This document shows positions 32,888-41,719 of a stretch of 64,000 bases of DNA, one piece after another (position 1 is the stretch's first letter; the number at the start of each line of letters is the position of its first letter). The notes beneath the pieces were generated by a model. The model was not told the DNA's origin and made no database searches. It was given only the letters and a program-made list of their open reading frames with translations. Origin of the DNA: PALSA-894 sp034669145. GTDB taxonomy: Bacteria; Pseudomonadota; Alphaproteobacteria; Rhizobiales; Xanthobacteraceae. The stretch is from the NCBI GenBank assembly GCA_034669145.1, contig JAXDNY010000174.1, positions 1 to 64,000 of the forward strand, in the 5' to 3' direction. Made by a program: the position numbers and the translations under genes.

Positions 32888-34393
32888 TCAGCGACCGCCG
32901 CGCTGCATCTCGCGCTGCTCGCGGTGACGTTCAACGAGGTTCAGCAAAGCTGCCTTGCGATCGTCGGGGAGATCGCTCGACGCGATTTCGCTTGGACGGA
33001 TTCTTGCCAGCACCGCGTTCCGCTGCTGGAAAAGCTGGATGCGCATGTCTCGATCCTTGTCTGGATCGAACTGTGCCGGCGGCTGCGATTGAATGAATTG
33101 ATGCAGGCTTTGGGCTCGCGCCACCGACTGTGACAATTCTGCACCGCTCTCGTGAACCCTGGCCGTCATTTCCTCTGCTTGGCGCTCCGCTTTCAACCAA
33201 TCAATCATCGTGTCCGGCAATGCGTACGCATTGCGGATCGCCTTCTTGCGCTTCGGGCTGCTGAGGAACAGGAAAGACGATCCGTGCAGCGCACCGAACA
33301 GGGATGGTTTCTTCTTCCGAAAGAGCGACGCGAACAGGTCCGGCCCGCAGTTTGTCAGGAGTTTCCAGATACTCGCATAGGCGGTCTCGGGCTTGCGGTA
33401 GGTAGCGGAGAAAACCTTGGAGAGGCTCGCAATCGAGCGCAGGTGCCTGTCTTTGAGCTGGGCTTCATGCTTGCGCAGGGTCTCAATGTAGGCCTGCTGT
33501 CGTTGAATGCGTAAGTGATACGCATTCAGTTCCTGCAGGGCCAGATCGCGCTTGCGCGCCTTCTCACGCTCTTCGGCAGTGGTCGCCAGATAGTTCGCTA
33601 GCTGTGTCTCGACATGATGAAGCTGCTCCACCAGGCCGGAGCCCTCCCCTTCCTCTTCACCAGCCGAAACAGGATCGGCATGGTCTTCGGTCTCTTCTGC
33701 TTCGCCTGCTGGCCGGTACTTGGGGTCGCGCGGCTTTTCTCTAACGGGCTTCGCGATGGGCTCGTCATCGCGTTGGTTGGGGCCGCGATGCAGCTCGGGC
33801 TCGCGATCAATCCCCTGCGCTTCCAGCGTGCGATGATCGATCCGGGCGGCCGCTCCATACGCTTCCAGGGCACGGTTGGCGTATACTTCCCATGTCTCCC
33901 TTAGACCGGAGAGGAAGGTGCGGTCGTCGAGCTGTCTGTTCTTGGCCGCGAAGCCGTCAGGGGCAAGGCTTCGGGTGGCCAGAAGAACGTGCGCGTGCGG
34001 ATTGCCGTCGCCGGCGTCGTGGACCGACAGGTCCGCGACCACACCGCGCCGAGTAAACAGGTCAGCGGCGAACTGGCGGGCAAGTCCGATGTTGGCCGCA
34101 CGCGCAAGCTCGATCGGCAGGGCGATCTCCACCTCCTTGGCAACCCGCGCGTCCTTGCGCGATTCAGCGGCGTCAACGGCGTTCCAGAGCATCTCGCGGT
34201 CGGTCATCCAGGCGGGGGCGTTCTCCGGTAGCAGGATCTCGCTATGAACGACGCCGCCACGATTGGAATAGTCGTTGATGCGCCGCGCGGCCATGTTGCG
34301 CAGCCGTGCGCCCGCCCGGTAGGCGGCGGCGGCAACGGCTGAACGACCATCCGCGCGGCAGATGTTCTTGACCGAGAGATGGAAGATCGCCAT
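32888..34393 (-). CDS. MobQ-type relaxase
   Basis: 501 residues. The N-terminus MAIFHLSVKNICRADGRSAVAAAAYRAG is the MobA/MobL (MobQ) relaxase signature; the HUH metal motif is GNPHAHVLLATR. The C-terminal half is charged and coiled-coil-like (about 240-330 and 400-490), with no helicase motifs, so it is a short MobQ form. It nicks DNA at oriT to start conjugative transfer, and a matching nic-like sequence lies just upstream (34406-34446). No mobB/C genes are adjacent. Confidence 0.88.
   Translation of the reverse strand: MAIFHLSVKNICRADGRSAVAAAAYRAGARLRNMAARRINDYSNRGGVVHSEILLPENAPAWMTDREMLWNAVDAAESRKDARVAKEVEIALPIELARAANIGLARQFAADLFTRRGVVADLSVHDAGDGNPHAHVLLATRSLAPDGFAAKNRQLDDRTFLSGLRETWEVYANRALEAYGAAARIDHRTLEAQGIDREPELHRGPNQRDDEPIAKPVREKPRDPKYRPAGEAEETEDHADPVSAGEEEGEGSGLVEQLHHVETQLANYLATTAEEREKARKRDLALQELNAYHLRIQRQQAYIETLRKHEAQLKDRHLRSIASLSKVFSATYRKPETAYASIWKLLTNCGPDLFASLFRKKKPSLFGALHGSSFLFLSSPKRKKAIRNAYALPDTMIDWLKAERQAEEMTARVHESGAELSQSVARAQSLHQFIQSQPPAQFDPDKDRDMRIQLFQQRNAVLARIRPSEIASSDLPDDRKAALLNLVERHREQREMQRGGR
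33217..33234. repeat. Perfect 18-bp palindrome inside the relaxase gene
   Basis: GCAATGCGTACGCATTGC reads the same on both strands. Its half-site AATGCGTA recurs at 33504-33528 and near the oriT-like site. Confidence 0.7.
33504..33528. repeat. 10-bp perfect inverted repeat inside the relaxase gene
   Basis: TGAATGCGTA and TACGCATTCA flank AGTGA. The part GCGTAAGTG is shared with the oriT-like site at 34429-34438. Confidence 0.7.
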
Positions 34394-34405
34394 CCCGCGC
34401 CTTCC

Positions 34406-34446
34406 CTACGCGCTGCATCGCGCAGCGATGCGTAAGTGCGCCCTTA
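34406..34446 (+). other. Candidate origin of transfer (oriT) with IncQ/MobQ-like nic site
   Basis: An imperfect inverted repeat (TACGCGCTGC ... GCAGCGATGCGTA, 34407-34435) leads directly into TAAGTGCGCCCTTA (34433-34446). The TAAGTGCG/CCCT string is the RSF1010-type nic sequence known from MobQ plasmids, with cleavage expected after the G at 34440. It sits 40-50 bp from the start of the MobQ relaxase gene, the usual place. Recognised from memory; not compared computationally. Confidence 0.72.
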
Positions 34447-34510
34447 ACGCATTGATCTCTCTTGCCTTGCCTGGCTGCGCCAAATCGCTGCGCGCTAGTT
34501 TCATGGCTGG

Positions 34511-34867
34511 TCAGTCTGCGAGACTTGGTTGCTGCTCTTCGGAACGCCTAGGACGCCTCTCAAACGATTTTGCGAGCTCGACCAGGTCAGCATACGTCGC
34601 AGTGTCAGGATTCAATCCGTGACGGATCAGGAGCTGCCTGGCGCGGGTGTAGTGGCGTAGCCATTCCTGCGGCGGCATCTCCGCGCCGCGCCTGCGGGTA
34701 CGAAAAACAAACCTGTCCTTGTTCTCACGATCCCGTTCAAACCAGCAGACGACGGTGTGAGACTGGTAGCCAGAATCGTTGAAGAAGATGCGGGCACCAA
34801 ATTGCACATGTCTCGAATAGCGGAGGGGCGATATCTTCGTCTGACCGACGCGTACCTCTTTACGCAT
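34511..34867 (-). CDS. Hypothetical protein of the mobilisation region
   Basis: 118 residues, basic, starting MRKEVRVGQTKISPLRYSRH. No signal peptide or membrane helix. The middle (HTVVCWFERDRENKDRFVF) is beta-like and the C-terminus helical and charged. No family is recognised; small basic proteins beside oriT are often relaxase accessory factors, but that is only positional inference. Confidence 0.55.
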   Translation of the reverse strand: MRKEVRVGQTKISPLRYSRHVQFGARIFFNDSGYQSHTVVCWFERDRENKDRFVFRTRRRGAEMPPQEWLRHYTRARQLLIRHGLNPDTATYADLVELAKSFERRPRRSEEQQPSLAD

Positions 34868-35222
34868 TGTCGCTCTTTCTCGCTGTTGCTGTCTGTTTCC
34901 AGTTTGAGGGAAGCGGGCGAGAGCAAAAGGGGGAGAAGGTCAGCGCGCGATGGGTGGCGTTGCATCAACGACACGATGCCACTCAGCGGAAAGCCGGATT
35001 GCTGCGAGAAGCCTGAGGCTCGGGCTGCCGTGGCAACAAGGCATGCTTCATCAGTTGAATGACAAACTTGGAAAATGCGGCCGTCGTCTCGCTTGTTGAA
35101 GTGCGACCACGGGGAAATTAACGCGAGGGAGCTTCGAGCACCGCTTCAACTGGAATTTTACAAATCTTGGGGGATCTGCCTCCCAGCCAAGCGGCGCTCG
35201 AAACTCCCTTCCTCTTGCTTAT
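34868..35222. other. Intergenic stretch without a supportable gene
   Basis: 355 bases between the 34511 gene and the S74 protein. Overlapping short open frames have no family match or good start sites. Nothing else stands out. Confidence 0.6.
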
Positions 35223-38200
35223 TTATTCCGCCGCGCGGCCCTGCCGCTTCAGCGCCTCTATTTCGGCACGAAGAGCATCGATCTGCTTCTGCTGCGCCGC
35301 GTTTTCCTCGGCCAGCTTCTTCATCTGCCCGTCATGCCCATCCACGCGGGCGACCAAGCCGTCAAACAGCGCCTTCAGATTCTCCACGGTTTTCATGAGG
35401 TCCCGGAGCGCCAGGTGCAGGTAGGGCGTGGCTTCCTGGTAGTTCAAGTTGAAGAAAGCCCCCTCCGGCGATTCGACCGTCACGCCGTCGAACGTATCTT
35501 TGTGCTTCTTCATTTTATCGTCCGGCGCCAGGACAGTCATGTCGCCGTAACCGGCGGCCACCACCTGTTGGGCGATGTAGCCGGTCTTGCGCCCGCTGCT
35601 ATGTTCCGTGTCTTTCCAGGTGAAATGGACCGGGTTGACCTTCTCGACGAAATCGCGCGCCTCGTCAGAGGTCAACGGAATAACGTCTTTCTTCTTGCGG
35701 ATGTCGGAGTGAGCCACGAATCCCATCGCTCCGACCTGGTTAGAGGCCCAGAGCGAAAACCAGGTGGTGCCGGGACACGCGGTGCCGGCAGGACCGTTGT
35801 TGTTGTAGATGTAATAGCAGGCGTATCCCACCGTACTCGTCTGCTGCAGGGATAGGGAGTGCATATTGCTCCACTGGGACGGGTTTACGAAATACTGGCC
35901 GTCGGTGGAGTCTACGAAACGGTCGAAGGTCGGGCTGGAGCCCCAGCGGACGTCCTGGTTCACTTTGTTAGAAATCCAGTCGCCCCACAAACCAAGCCAC
36001 AGGTTGCCGTCGGAGCCGACGATCAGCTTTTGGGCCCAATCGCCGGAGCCTTCACCCTGCGAGTTGGCGCGCCAGATGCTGAACTGGTCATTCTCCGAAC
36101 CTGCCATCCAGTTACGGTTGTTGTCGGAATCCCAATAACGAACGACCGGGAGGTTGGAACGCACGTAGACGCCGCCATCGACGCCGTTCCACCACTGGTT
36201 CGTCACCAGGCGGACCAGGTTGGTGGTGTTATTCAAGTCTGCGTAGTAGCCGCCGTCGTTCCGGTCGTAAATGATATTCGGCCGCCAATCGTTGACATAG
36301 GAGGTGCCGCTCGGGTCGACGTAATAGCTTCCATCCGTGGTGTCGGTAAAGCCGTTGAACGCCGGCCACGCACCCCAGCGTACGTCCTGGCCAATGCGGT
36401 TGCTGATCCAGTCTCCCAGCCACGGCATGTAGATGTTGCCGTCGCCGCCGACGGTGGCGCCGGCGACAACGACCTGGCCGCCGAGAATTTGGGTACTGCT
36501 GCGGTCCGCGTTGGAGTACAGGATATCGCCGACGTTCCAGCGGTGGATGTGGAAGCTGCCGTCGTTGTTCTTCAGGATGCCGACCGTTTGACTACCGCTG
36601 TTGGTGTTGTCGACGTGGATGCCCTGCCAGTCGCCGGTGGAGCTGTATTGCATCCAGTTGCCGGCGTTGATGTTCAGGTAGTTCAGGCGCGTGGTGCCGT
36701 TCGGGTCCACCTGGAAGCTGGTGTCCTGCCCGTCGTAGATGATGTTCGGGCGGATATCATTCAGGCGTGATACCCAATGGGGATCAATATAGTAGTTTCG
36801 GTCATCATAGTCATACATGAGGCTGGCCTGCATCGCGCCGCCGACGTTGAACATATCGGTGCCGTTCGTCGTGCGAACACTCACGGTTCCCACATCCGGA
36901 TTCAGGAAAAGCTGGTTGCAGCAGCCGCCGGCATAGCTGGTGCGGTCGGACCAATGGCCGTCAATGTAAGTTTGGATCGTGTTGGTGTTGTCGCTCTGTT
37001 GGCCCAGAACGATGCCGTCCAGGATGCCGTTGCCGGCCACGTTGCTCGCAACATCAAGCCTTCTGCCCGGCGCCGTCGTGCCGATGCCGACGTTGCCGGC
37101 GATGATCGCGCCGGTGCTGGGCGGAGTTGCGCCGCCGTAGCCGACGGTCAGGCCGGCCTGGCTCCCCAGTATATCATTGACCCAAACACTCTTGCCGCCG
37201 TACGCACGAATCCAAGTACCCTCGGTCATATGCCAGCCGCCGCCATAGGTGCCGTTGTACCAGCCGGTCGCGCCATAGCTGCGCACCCAGCCGCCGCTAC
37301 CATCCAGCACGGTGCCCGCGCTGCCGACAATCGCGTTGCCCTGCAAGTTCAGCGTGGTCGTCGCGGTGTGGTTGCCCAGGTTATCGCCGGCAGGCGCATC
37401 GGTGGTGCAGCTGATCGTGCTGCCGTTCGTCGTGCACCACTTGGTATTTGTCATCGTGCCGATTTTCGGGTCGGTCTCCACGCCCGCACCCGAGATGTTC
37501 ACGCACGAGAGCGCGGTGCCGTCACCCTTCAGCGCCTGCCCCGCGCCGCAGGTCGGCAGCGTGGTCTTCGCGAAGGTTTTCGCGACCGGGTCGGTTTCAA
37601 TCCCCGCGCCGCCCAAAGCGGTGCAACTCAACGCCGTGCCGTTGCCGGTGAGAGCCTGGGCTGCGGCGCACGTGGGCAGCGTGGTCTTTGCGAAAGTCTT
37701 CGCGACCGGGTCGGTTTCCGAAAAACTCGCGGCCGGGTTGGTGCAGGAAAGGCTGGTGCCGTTGCCGGTGAGCACGTTGCCGCCGGTGCAGTTCGGCAGC
37801 GCGGCTTTCGCGAAAGAAGTCACCAGCGGGTCGGTTTCGGTGTAGGTGGTGCTGCCGGCGATGCAGGAAAGCGCCGTGCCGTTGCCCGTCAGGACGTTTC
37901 CGCCGGTGCAGTTCGGCAACGCGCTCTTGGCGAACGCATAAACGGTGGGGTCTACCTCGAAGCCCGCCGCCGCGCTGTTCACACAGCTGAAGTTGCTGCC
38001 GTCCGCTTTCAGTATCTGGCCCGCGCTGCAATTCGGCAGCGGAGACTTCGCGAACGCCTGCACGGTGGGATCGGTCTCGGACACGCAGCTCCAGACGGTG
38101 CCGTCCCAAAGAATCTTGTTGCCCGCCGCGCAGTTGTTCATGGTGGCCTTCGCGTGCGGCTGCACGGTCGCCATCTGCGTAGTGAGCGTGTCGATTGAGG

Positions 38201-38369
38201 TCTGCTGGGTAACGTCGGTGGCTTTGATCTGGCTGATCTGCGCCGCCTGCTTCGCGTTCTCCAGGCCGCGGCCGCCGCTGGGTACGCTGAACACCGGCGG
38301 TGCCCAGGCATCGGCAGCAACAATAGCGGTCAGGAAAATCGCGGCGAGTATTGTAAGGAGAGATTTCAT
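35223..38369 (-). CDS. Secreted tail-fibre-type protein with cysteine repeats and a C-terminal S74 chaperone domain
   Basis: 1048 residues. Residues 1 to about 22 are a signal peptide (LLTILAAIFLTAIVAADAWA). About 80-330 hold five full and two partial repeats of roughly 40 residues, each with ETDP, FAK..LP.C and L.G.GT.LSC, i.e. two Cys per repeat. About 520-780 carry beta-rich repeats around YYIDP/IIYD as in phage fibres. The last 160 residues are a peptidase S74 intramolecular chaperone: HSDIRKKKDVIPL (about 887), TGYIAQQV, and a trimeric coiled coil at the very end. It is probably an exported trimeric adhesin or appendage whose C-terminal domain cleaves itself off. No phage tail genes are near. 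Confidence 0.82.
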   Translation of the reverse strand: MKSLLTILAAIFLTAIVAADAWAPPVFSVPSGGRGLENAKQAAQISQIKATDVTQQTSIDTLTTQMATVQPHAKATMNNCAAGNKILWDGTVWSCVSETDPTVQAFAKSPLPNCSAGQILKADGSNFSCVNSAAAGFEVDPTVYAFAKSALPNCTGGNVLTGNGTALSCIAGSTTYTETDPLVTSFAKAALPNCTGGNVLTGNGTSLSCTNPAASFSETDPVAKTFAKTTLPTCAAAQALTGNGTALSCTALGGAGIETDPVAKTFAKTTLPTCGAGQALKGDGTALSCVNISGAGVETDPKIGTMTNTKWCTTNGSTISCTTDAPAGDNLGNHTATTTLNLQGNAIVGSAGTVLDGSGGWVRSYGATGWYNGTYGGGWHMTEGTWIRAYGGKSVWVNDILGSQAGLTVGYGGATPPSTGAIIAGNVGIGTTAPGRRLDVASNVAGNGILDGIVLGQQSDNTNTIQTYIDGHWSDRTSYAGGCCNQLFLNPDVGTVSVRTTNGTDMFNVGGAMQASLMYDYDDRNYYIDPHWVSRLNDIRPNIIYDGQDTSFQVDPNGTTRLNYLNINAGNWMQYSSTGDWQGIHVDNTNSGSQTVGILKNNDGSFHIHRWNVGDILYSNADRSSTQILGGQVVVAGATVGGDGNIYMPWLGDWISNRIGQDVRWGAWPAFNGFTDTTDGSYYVDPSGTSYVNDWRPNIIYDRNDGGYYADLNNTTNLVRLVTNQWWNGVDGGVYVRSNLPVVRYWDSDNNRNWMAGSENDQFSIWRANSQGEGSGDWAQKLIVGSDGNLWLGLWGDWISNKVNQDVRWGSSPTFDRFVDSTDGQYFVNPSQWSNMHSLSLQQTSTVGYACYYIYNNNGPAGTACPGTTWFSLWASNQVGAMGFVAHSDIRKKKDVIPLTSDEARDFVEKVNPVHFTWKDTEHSSGRKTGYIAQQVVAAGYGDMTVLAPDDKMKKHKDTFDGVTVESPEGAFFNLNYQEATPYLHLALRDLMKTVENLKALFDGLVARVDGHDGQMKKLAEENAAQQKQIDALRAEIEALKRQGRAAE

Positions 38370-38838
38370 CGCGCCTCCAATCGGAAGCGCGCGTGATTGG
38401 ATAATTGGGGATGTTGGTTTTGGCTCCGGGTTTCTCTTAGAAGGTGTACCCCCCCCTCGACTCGCAAAAGTCGCAACAATTTCATCAACATGCGCAACAA
38501 TCTTTTTCTAAATTGGCTCGCCGCTCAAATACTTATGGTCCTGAATCATAATACATCTGACATTTGACCCCCTAAAACATTTTTGCGCGCCCAAATTGGG
38601 AACACCCCTGCGATTTATCGCGGCACCTTCGCTGGTTCCGAGCAACCGCGTCGTGAGGCACGCTCGCTGCCTTCTCCTTCATCGCTTCCCGAAATGTGTG
38701 TGCTGAGTGTGGTCTGCGGCGCGTTCGCGCAAGCCCCTGCCCGCTCCAGCCTGCGGCCCGTGTTGGGGCGTGCGCGCCCGCTCTCTCCTTCGACCAAGGG
38801 AAATTTCAGCCCTTCGGGAAACAATGAAAGAGAGAAAC
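38370..38838. other. Non-coding stretch, lower G+C, between the S74 protein and a small gene
   Basis: 470 bases; 38400-38600 is visibly AT-richer than its surroundings and contains two copies of GCAACAAT (38471-38478 and 38503-38510), possible binding sites upstream of the divergent S74 gene. 38600-38830 is G+C-rich and shows no supportable gene. Confidence 0.5.
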
Positions 38839-39057
38839 ATGACCGTCAGCCTCCAACTCCGCGACTTCGCCGAAGCGAAAGCCGCAATCGCCGCGCAAAG
38901 CCTTGCGCTGGTGCTCGATTTCATCGGCGAGGACGCGGGCGGCTGGGCCGCCTGGACCGTCCGCAAGGGCGGCTGCGTTGAGGCGGTCGGCTCGGTTCAT
39001 GAGGCGCCGGATGGCGCAGTAGTCGTGCGCTTGCACGATCCATCACGAGAACGATAG
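38839..39057 (+). CDS. Small hypothetical protein
   Basis: 72 residues; ATG 38839 preceded by AAAGAGAG. The sequence alternates a helical start (MTVSLQLRDFAEAKAAIAAQSLAL) and beta-like segments (WAAWTVRKGGCVEAVGS; GAVVVRLHDP). No family is recognised. Codon bias and ribosome site support it. Confidence 0.6.
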   Translation: MTVSLQLRDFAEAKAAIAAQSLALVLDFIGEDAGGWAAWTVRKGGCVEAVGSVHEAPDGAVVVRLHDPSRER

Positions 39058-39156
39058 GAGCGCTTTGTTCAACGGCAATTTCAAGTCCTATTTTCTACGT
39101 CGGGTTTCTTTGATTCTTTATGTCGCGCATTAATTCGCGGCTTTGGCTTTGGAGGC

Positions 39157-39180
39157 TAAAAGCCGCCTTAGGGGCGGCCA
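39157..39180 (-). terminator. Terminator of the 30-residue membrane peptide gene
   Basis: On the minus strand GCCGCC and GGCGGC form a stem with a 6-base loop followed by TTTTAG. It lies 40 bases past the stop at 39221. Confidence 0.6.
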
Positions 39181-39220
39181 GTCGATATTGTATCTGCCTT
39201 CAAGCGCGAAGTTGTAGTGC

Positions 39221-39313
39221 TCAGAGGACGATATAGTATACGACAAGAGCGCATACGGCACAGGCGATGGTAATCCACCCCAAGCCTTCCAGGAGTTCGG
39301 CAAGTGAGTGCAT
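39221..39313 (-). CDS. 30-residue single-TM peptide
   Basis: ATG 39313 with GGAG nine bases upstream; stop at 39221. The peptide has a short polar start (MHSLAELLEGLG) and one hydrophobic helix (WITIACAVCALVVYYIVL). It has its own terminator (39157-39180) and an upstream leader hairpin also present before another TM peptide at 58639-58773. Function unknown; small membrane peptides of this kind may be toxins or modulators. Confidence 0.6.
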   Translation of the reverse strand: MHSLAELLEGLGWITIACAVCALVVYYIVL

Positions 39314-39330
39314 GGTTTTGACTCCGATAG

Positions 39331-39370
39331 CCTCCACATCACGCCGGGAGGCGGATGCGGGGCGGAGCCC
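39331..39370 (-). promoter_or_regulatory. Conserved 5' leader hairpin (copy 1)
   Basis: On the minus strand GCATCCGCC-TCCC-GGCGTGATG can fold into a hairpin and is followed by TGGAGG, 17 bases before the TM peptide start. About 37 of 40 bases match 58788-58827, which precedes a different TM peptide. A possible promoter (TTGTAA, 17 bp, ATAATT) lies further upstream. Confidence 0.55.
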
Positions 39371-39530
39371 GAAAACGTTATAGATGTTGCGTATCTGTAT
39401 TTAAATTATTGGGACGATTTTTCAAATTACAAGAGTTTTTCAAAGAACGCACGCTTCGCGGCGAGCGAGTCATTGTTCGTTCGCTAGGGACTTCCGAGAG
39501 ATGGACTCTCTTTCCGACGAAACAAAAAAA

Positions 39531-39560
39531 CCGAGGCCGCTCATCGCGGCCCCGGCCTTT
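39531..39560 (-). terminator. Terminator of the ParB-like gene
   Basis: On the minus strand GGCCGGGGCCGC and GCGGCCTCGG pair around GATGA and run into seven T residues, seventeen bases past the ParB stop. Confidence 0.8.
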
Positions 39561-39576
39561 GGCGGGTTCGCTGATC

Positions 39577-41466
39577 TCAGGCTGCGACCGCTTTCTCGGC
39601 TGTCTCCGGCATCACGGCATCGACGCTCTGCCGCGCGCGGAGGATGGAAGGAAGCCACTTGCTCTCGGCAAGCAGCCGCTCCGCGCTCTCCGCCATCGCG
39701 GGCTTCTTCATGTCCACGATGCTCTGCGCCTCCCCGGCCGGGCTGCCTTCGCGGACGGCCTCAAGGATGAGCGGCTTCGTGACCCGGCCGAAGTAGCTTG
39801 CGCTCGTCGCCGTCCAGTACGCCGCCATGTCGAGGTTGACCGTCTGAGCCAGCACGTCCGCGTGGGCGAGCGCCTCGCGCCGTCCGTCACGCGGCAGCTT
39901 CACCGCATCGACCGTCAGCGAGACGCAATGCGCGAACAGCGCCATCAGGCTGTCGTGGTCGAGCGAAGCGACAAAGCGCCAAAGATCGGCCGCATCACCG
40001 GGCATCTGCCGTGCCCACTGCTCATGCCGAGCGGCGATGCTCTTGCCAGCGGGCGTTCCGTCCAGCGTCGCGTGCCGCTCAAGCCCCGTGCTTTGAGCCT
40101 GTACCGTCAGGCAACTGCCGTGGAAGCCCAGATAGAACGTCTGACCCGCCAGCACATGGACCGCCGCGACCAACGCGACATCGGGGTTCTGAGCCAGCGT
40201 GTCGCGCAACGCGGCCGTGCGATGCGCAGTGAGATCGGCCACCAGCTTGTCGGAATGCCCACTGCCCTCCCCTTGCTCGTCGTCGTTCTCCTGCTGCCCA
40301 TCGGATGACAGACCTGCCTTGCCCTTTCGCTTCGGCCGCTGCGCTTCATCCTCAGGGCGGATAAGGCCGCGCTCGATGCGCAAAGCGCCATCATGGCCTA
40401 CGCATACGAAGGCACCGCCGCGAGAGACATCCTCTGCATTGAAAGCGAAGGTTGCGTCGATCTCGGCCTGAAGGCTGTCGAGCCGCGCGGACACGTCCTC
40501 GGGCAACTCATCGACCGCCTCGTACTCGATCGCGATCGCCTCGCTCTGCGCCTCGGCCTTCTCAAGGCGCTTGCGCTCGTTCTTGGTGAGCTTGCGCTGG
40601 ACCGGGTACACGCGGCGGCAGCCGTTATCGTGCGGGTAATCGACCGACGCCTCGACCCATTTCCAGCCCTCGGCGCGGACCTCCACGGCTGCTTGCTCCA
40701 GCTTTTCCATCACCAAGCGATCAAGCAGGGCAACATCGGCGAGGTAGCCGTCACAACGCTCATCGAACAGGTCGCGCATCACCGCGCCACCCGCTGTCTC
40801 GTAGGCTTCAACGCCAACCAGCACCGCGCGCCGGTCCGTAACCGCGACGTGCTGCTCGGTCAGCATTTGCCGGATCATCTGAGGCGACTTATTCCACGCC
40901 AGCGCCTCGTAGACCTGCTCCTGCCGCGCCTGATCGTCCGTCAGACAGAACGCCATCAGCTGATCGAGGTTGATGGTACCCTCGCGATACAGCGCTATGA
41001 GCTTCGGACTGGCAGCACCGAGCCGCAGCCGTTGACGCACGACCTTGGCAGTGACGCCGAACCGCGCCGCGATGTCCTCAGCGCCGACACCCTTCGCATG
41101 CAAGCCCGCGAATGCCGCGTACTCGTCGGCCGGATGCAACTGCTCGCGCACTACGTTCTCGGCAAGGCTCAGTTCTTCCGCCTCGCCTTCCTCGGCCAGC
41201 AAACACGGGATCGGCGCGGACTTGCGCAACTGCTTTCGCTTCGCCAGCAGCCTCAGCGCCGCGAGCCTCCGCCCGCCGCCGATCACTTCATACGTCCCGA
41301 TCTGCCGCTTGCCGTTCAGTACCGGCCGGACCGCGAGGCTTTGCAACAGGCCATGGGCCGCGATGCTCGCCGCAAGCTCGCCAATCCCGGTCTTGCCTCT
41401 GGTACGCCGCACGTTCCGATCGGACGGAACAAGCTTGTCCAGTGTGATGTCTCGGATGATCGTCAT
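39577..41466 (-). CDS. Large ParB/Spo0J-family DNA-binding protein
   Basis: 629 residues; ATG 41466 follows AGAGGAG. The N-terminal ParB nuclease-like domain has the CTPase box-like GTYEVIGGGRRLAAL (about 55-70) and the ENVVREQLHPADEYAAF segment, followed by a helix-turn-helix (AARFGVTAKVVRQRLRLG, about 130-150). The long C-terminal region, twice the usual chromosomal ParB length, is typical of plasmids and integrative elements of Alphaproteobacteria. Stable inheritance or transcription control of the element is likely. No ParA is next to it; the only ParA is at the right edge. A truncated copy of its start lies at 44468-44547. Confidence 0.85.
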   Translation of the reverse strand: MTIIRDITLDKLVPSDRNVRRTRGKTGIGELAASIAAHGLLQSLAVRPVLNGKRQIGTYEVIGGGRRLAALRLLAKRKQLRKSAPIPCLLAEEGEAEELSLAENVVREQLHPADEYAAFAGLHAKGVGAEDIAARFGVTAKVVRQRLRLGAASPKLIALYREGTINLDQLMAFCLTDDQARQEQVYEALAWNKSPQMIRQMLTEQHVAVTDRRAVLVGVEAYETAGGAVMRDLFDERCDGYLADVALLDRLVMEKLEQAAVEVRAEGWKWVEASVDYPHDNGCRRVYPVQRKLTKNERKRLEKAEAQSEAIAIEYEAVDELPEDVSARLDSLQAEIDATFAFNAEDVSRGGAFVCVGHDGALRIERGLIRPEDEAQRPKRKGKAGLSSDGQQENDDEQGEGSGHSDKLVADLTAHRTAALRDTLAQNPDVALVAAVHVLAGQTFYLGFHGSCLTVQAQSTGLERHATLDGTPAGKSIAARHEQWARQMPGDAADLWRFVASLDHDSLMALFAHCVSLTVDAVKLPRDGRREALAHADVLAQTVNLDMAAYWTATSASYFGRVTKPLILEAVREGSPAGEAQSIVDMKKPAMAESAERLLAESKWLPSILRARQSVDAVMPETAEKAVAA

Positions 41467-41690
41467 ATCAAGTCTCCTCTAAGGTTGGGGTTACAGCGCA
41501 GCCAAAGCGCCGCGCTGAACCCCTGCCCGTTGGCGAAACCGGGGGTCGCAAGTGCAACCGAGGGGGATCACCCGATCTGCACAAGCGCCAGCGCGGAAGA
41601 TCGGGGAGACGGTTGCGCGCGCGAGGGGTGGAACCCCTGAGGCTTTGCGTCGAGGGTCATGCGCTTAAAATGAATAGGAAAAACAAAAAC

Positions 41691-41707
41691 CCCTGCATCG
41701 CAGGGGC
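41691..41707 (-). terminator. Terminator of the 37-residue peptide gene
   Basis: On the minus strand CCCCTGC-GAT-GCAGGGG is followed by TTTTTG. It begins 13 bases past the stop at 41720. Confidence 0.75.
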
Positions 41708-41719
41708 CTCGATCTGACA

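Noticed and set aside
36777..38198. A 473-codon open frame antisense to the S74 protein
   Set aside because: Its repeats mirror the repeats of the real gene; there is no ribosome site or domain.
35223..38369. Prophage tail-fibre gene
   Set aside because: No capsid, tail, lysis or terminase genes are nearby, and the protein has a signal peptide.
39130..39342. A 70-codon frame (MMWRLSESKP...)
   Set aside because: It overlaps the better supported 30-residue TM peptide and its terminator and has no good start.
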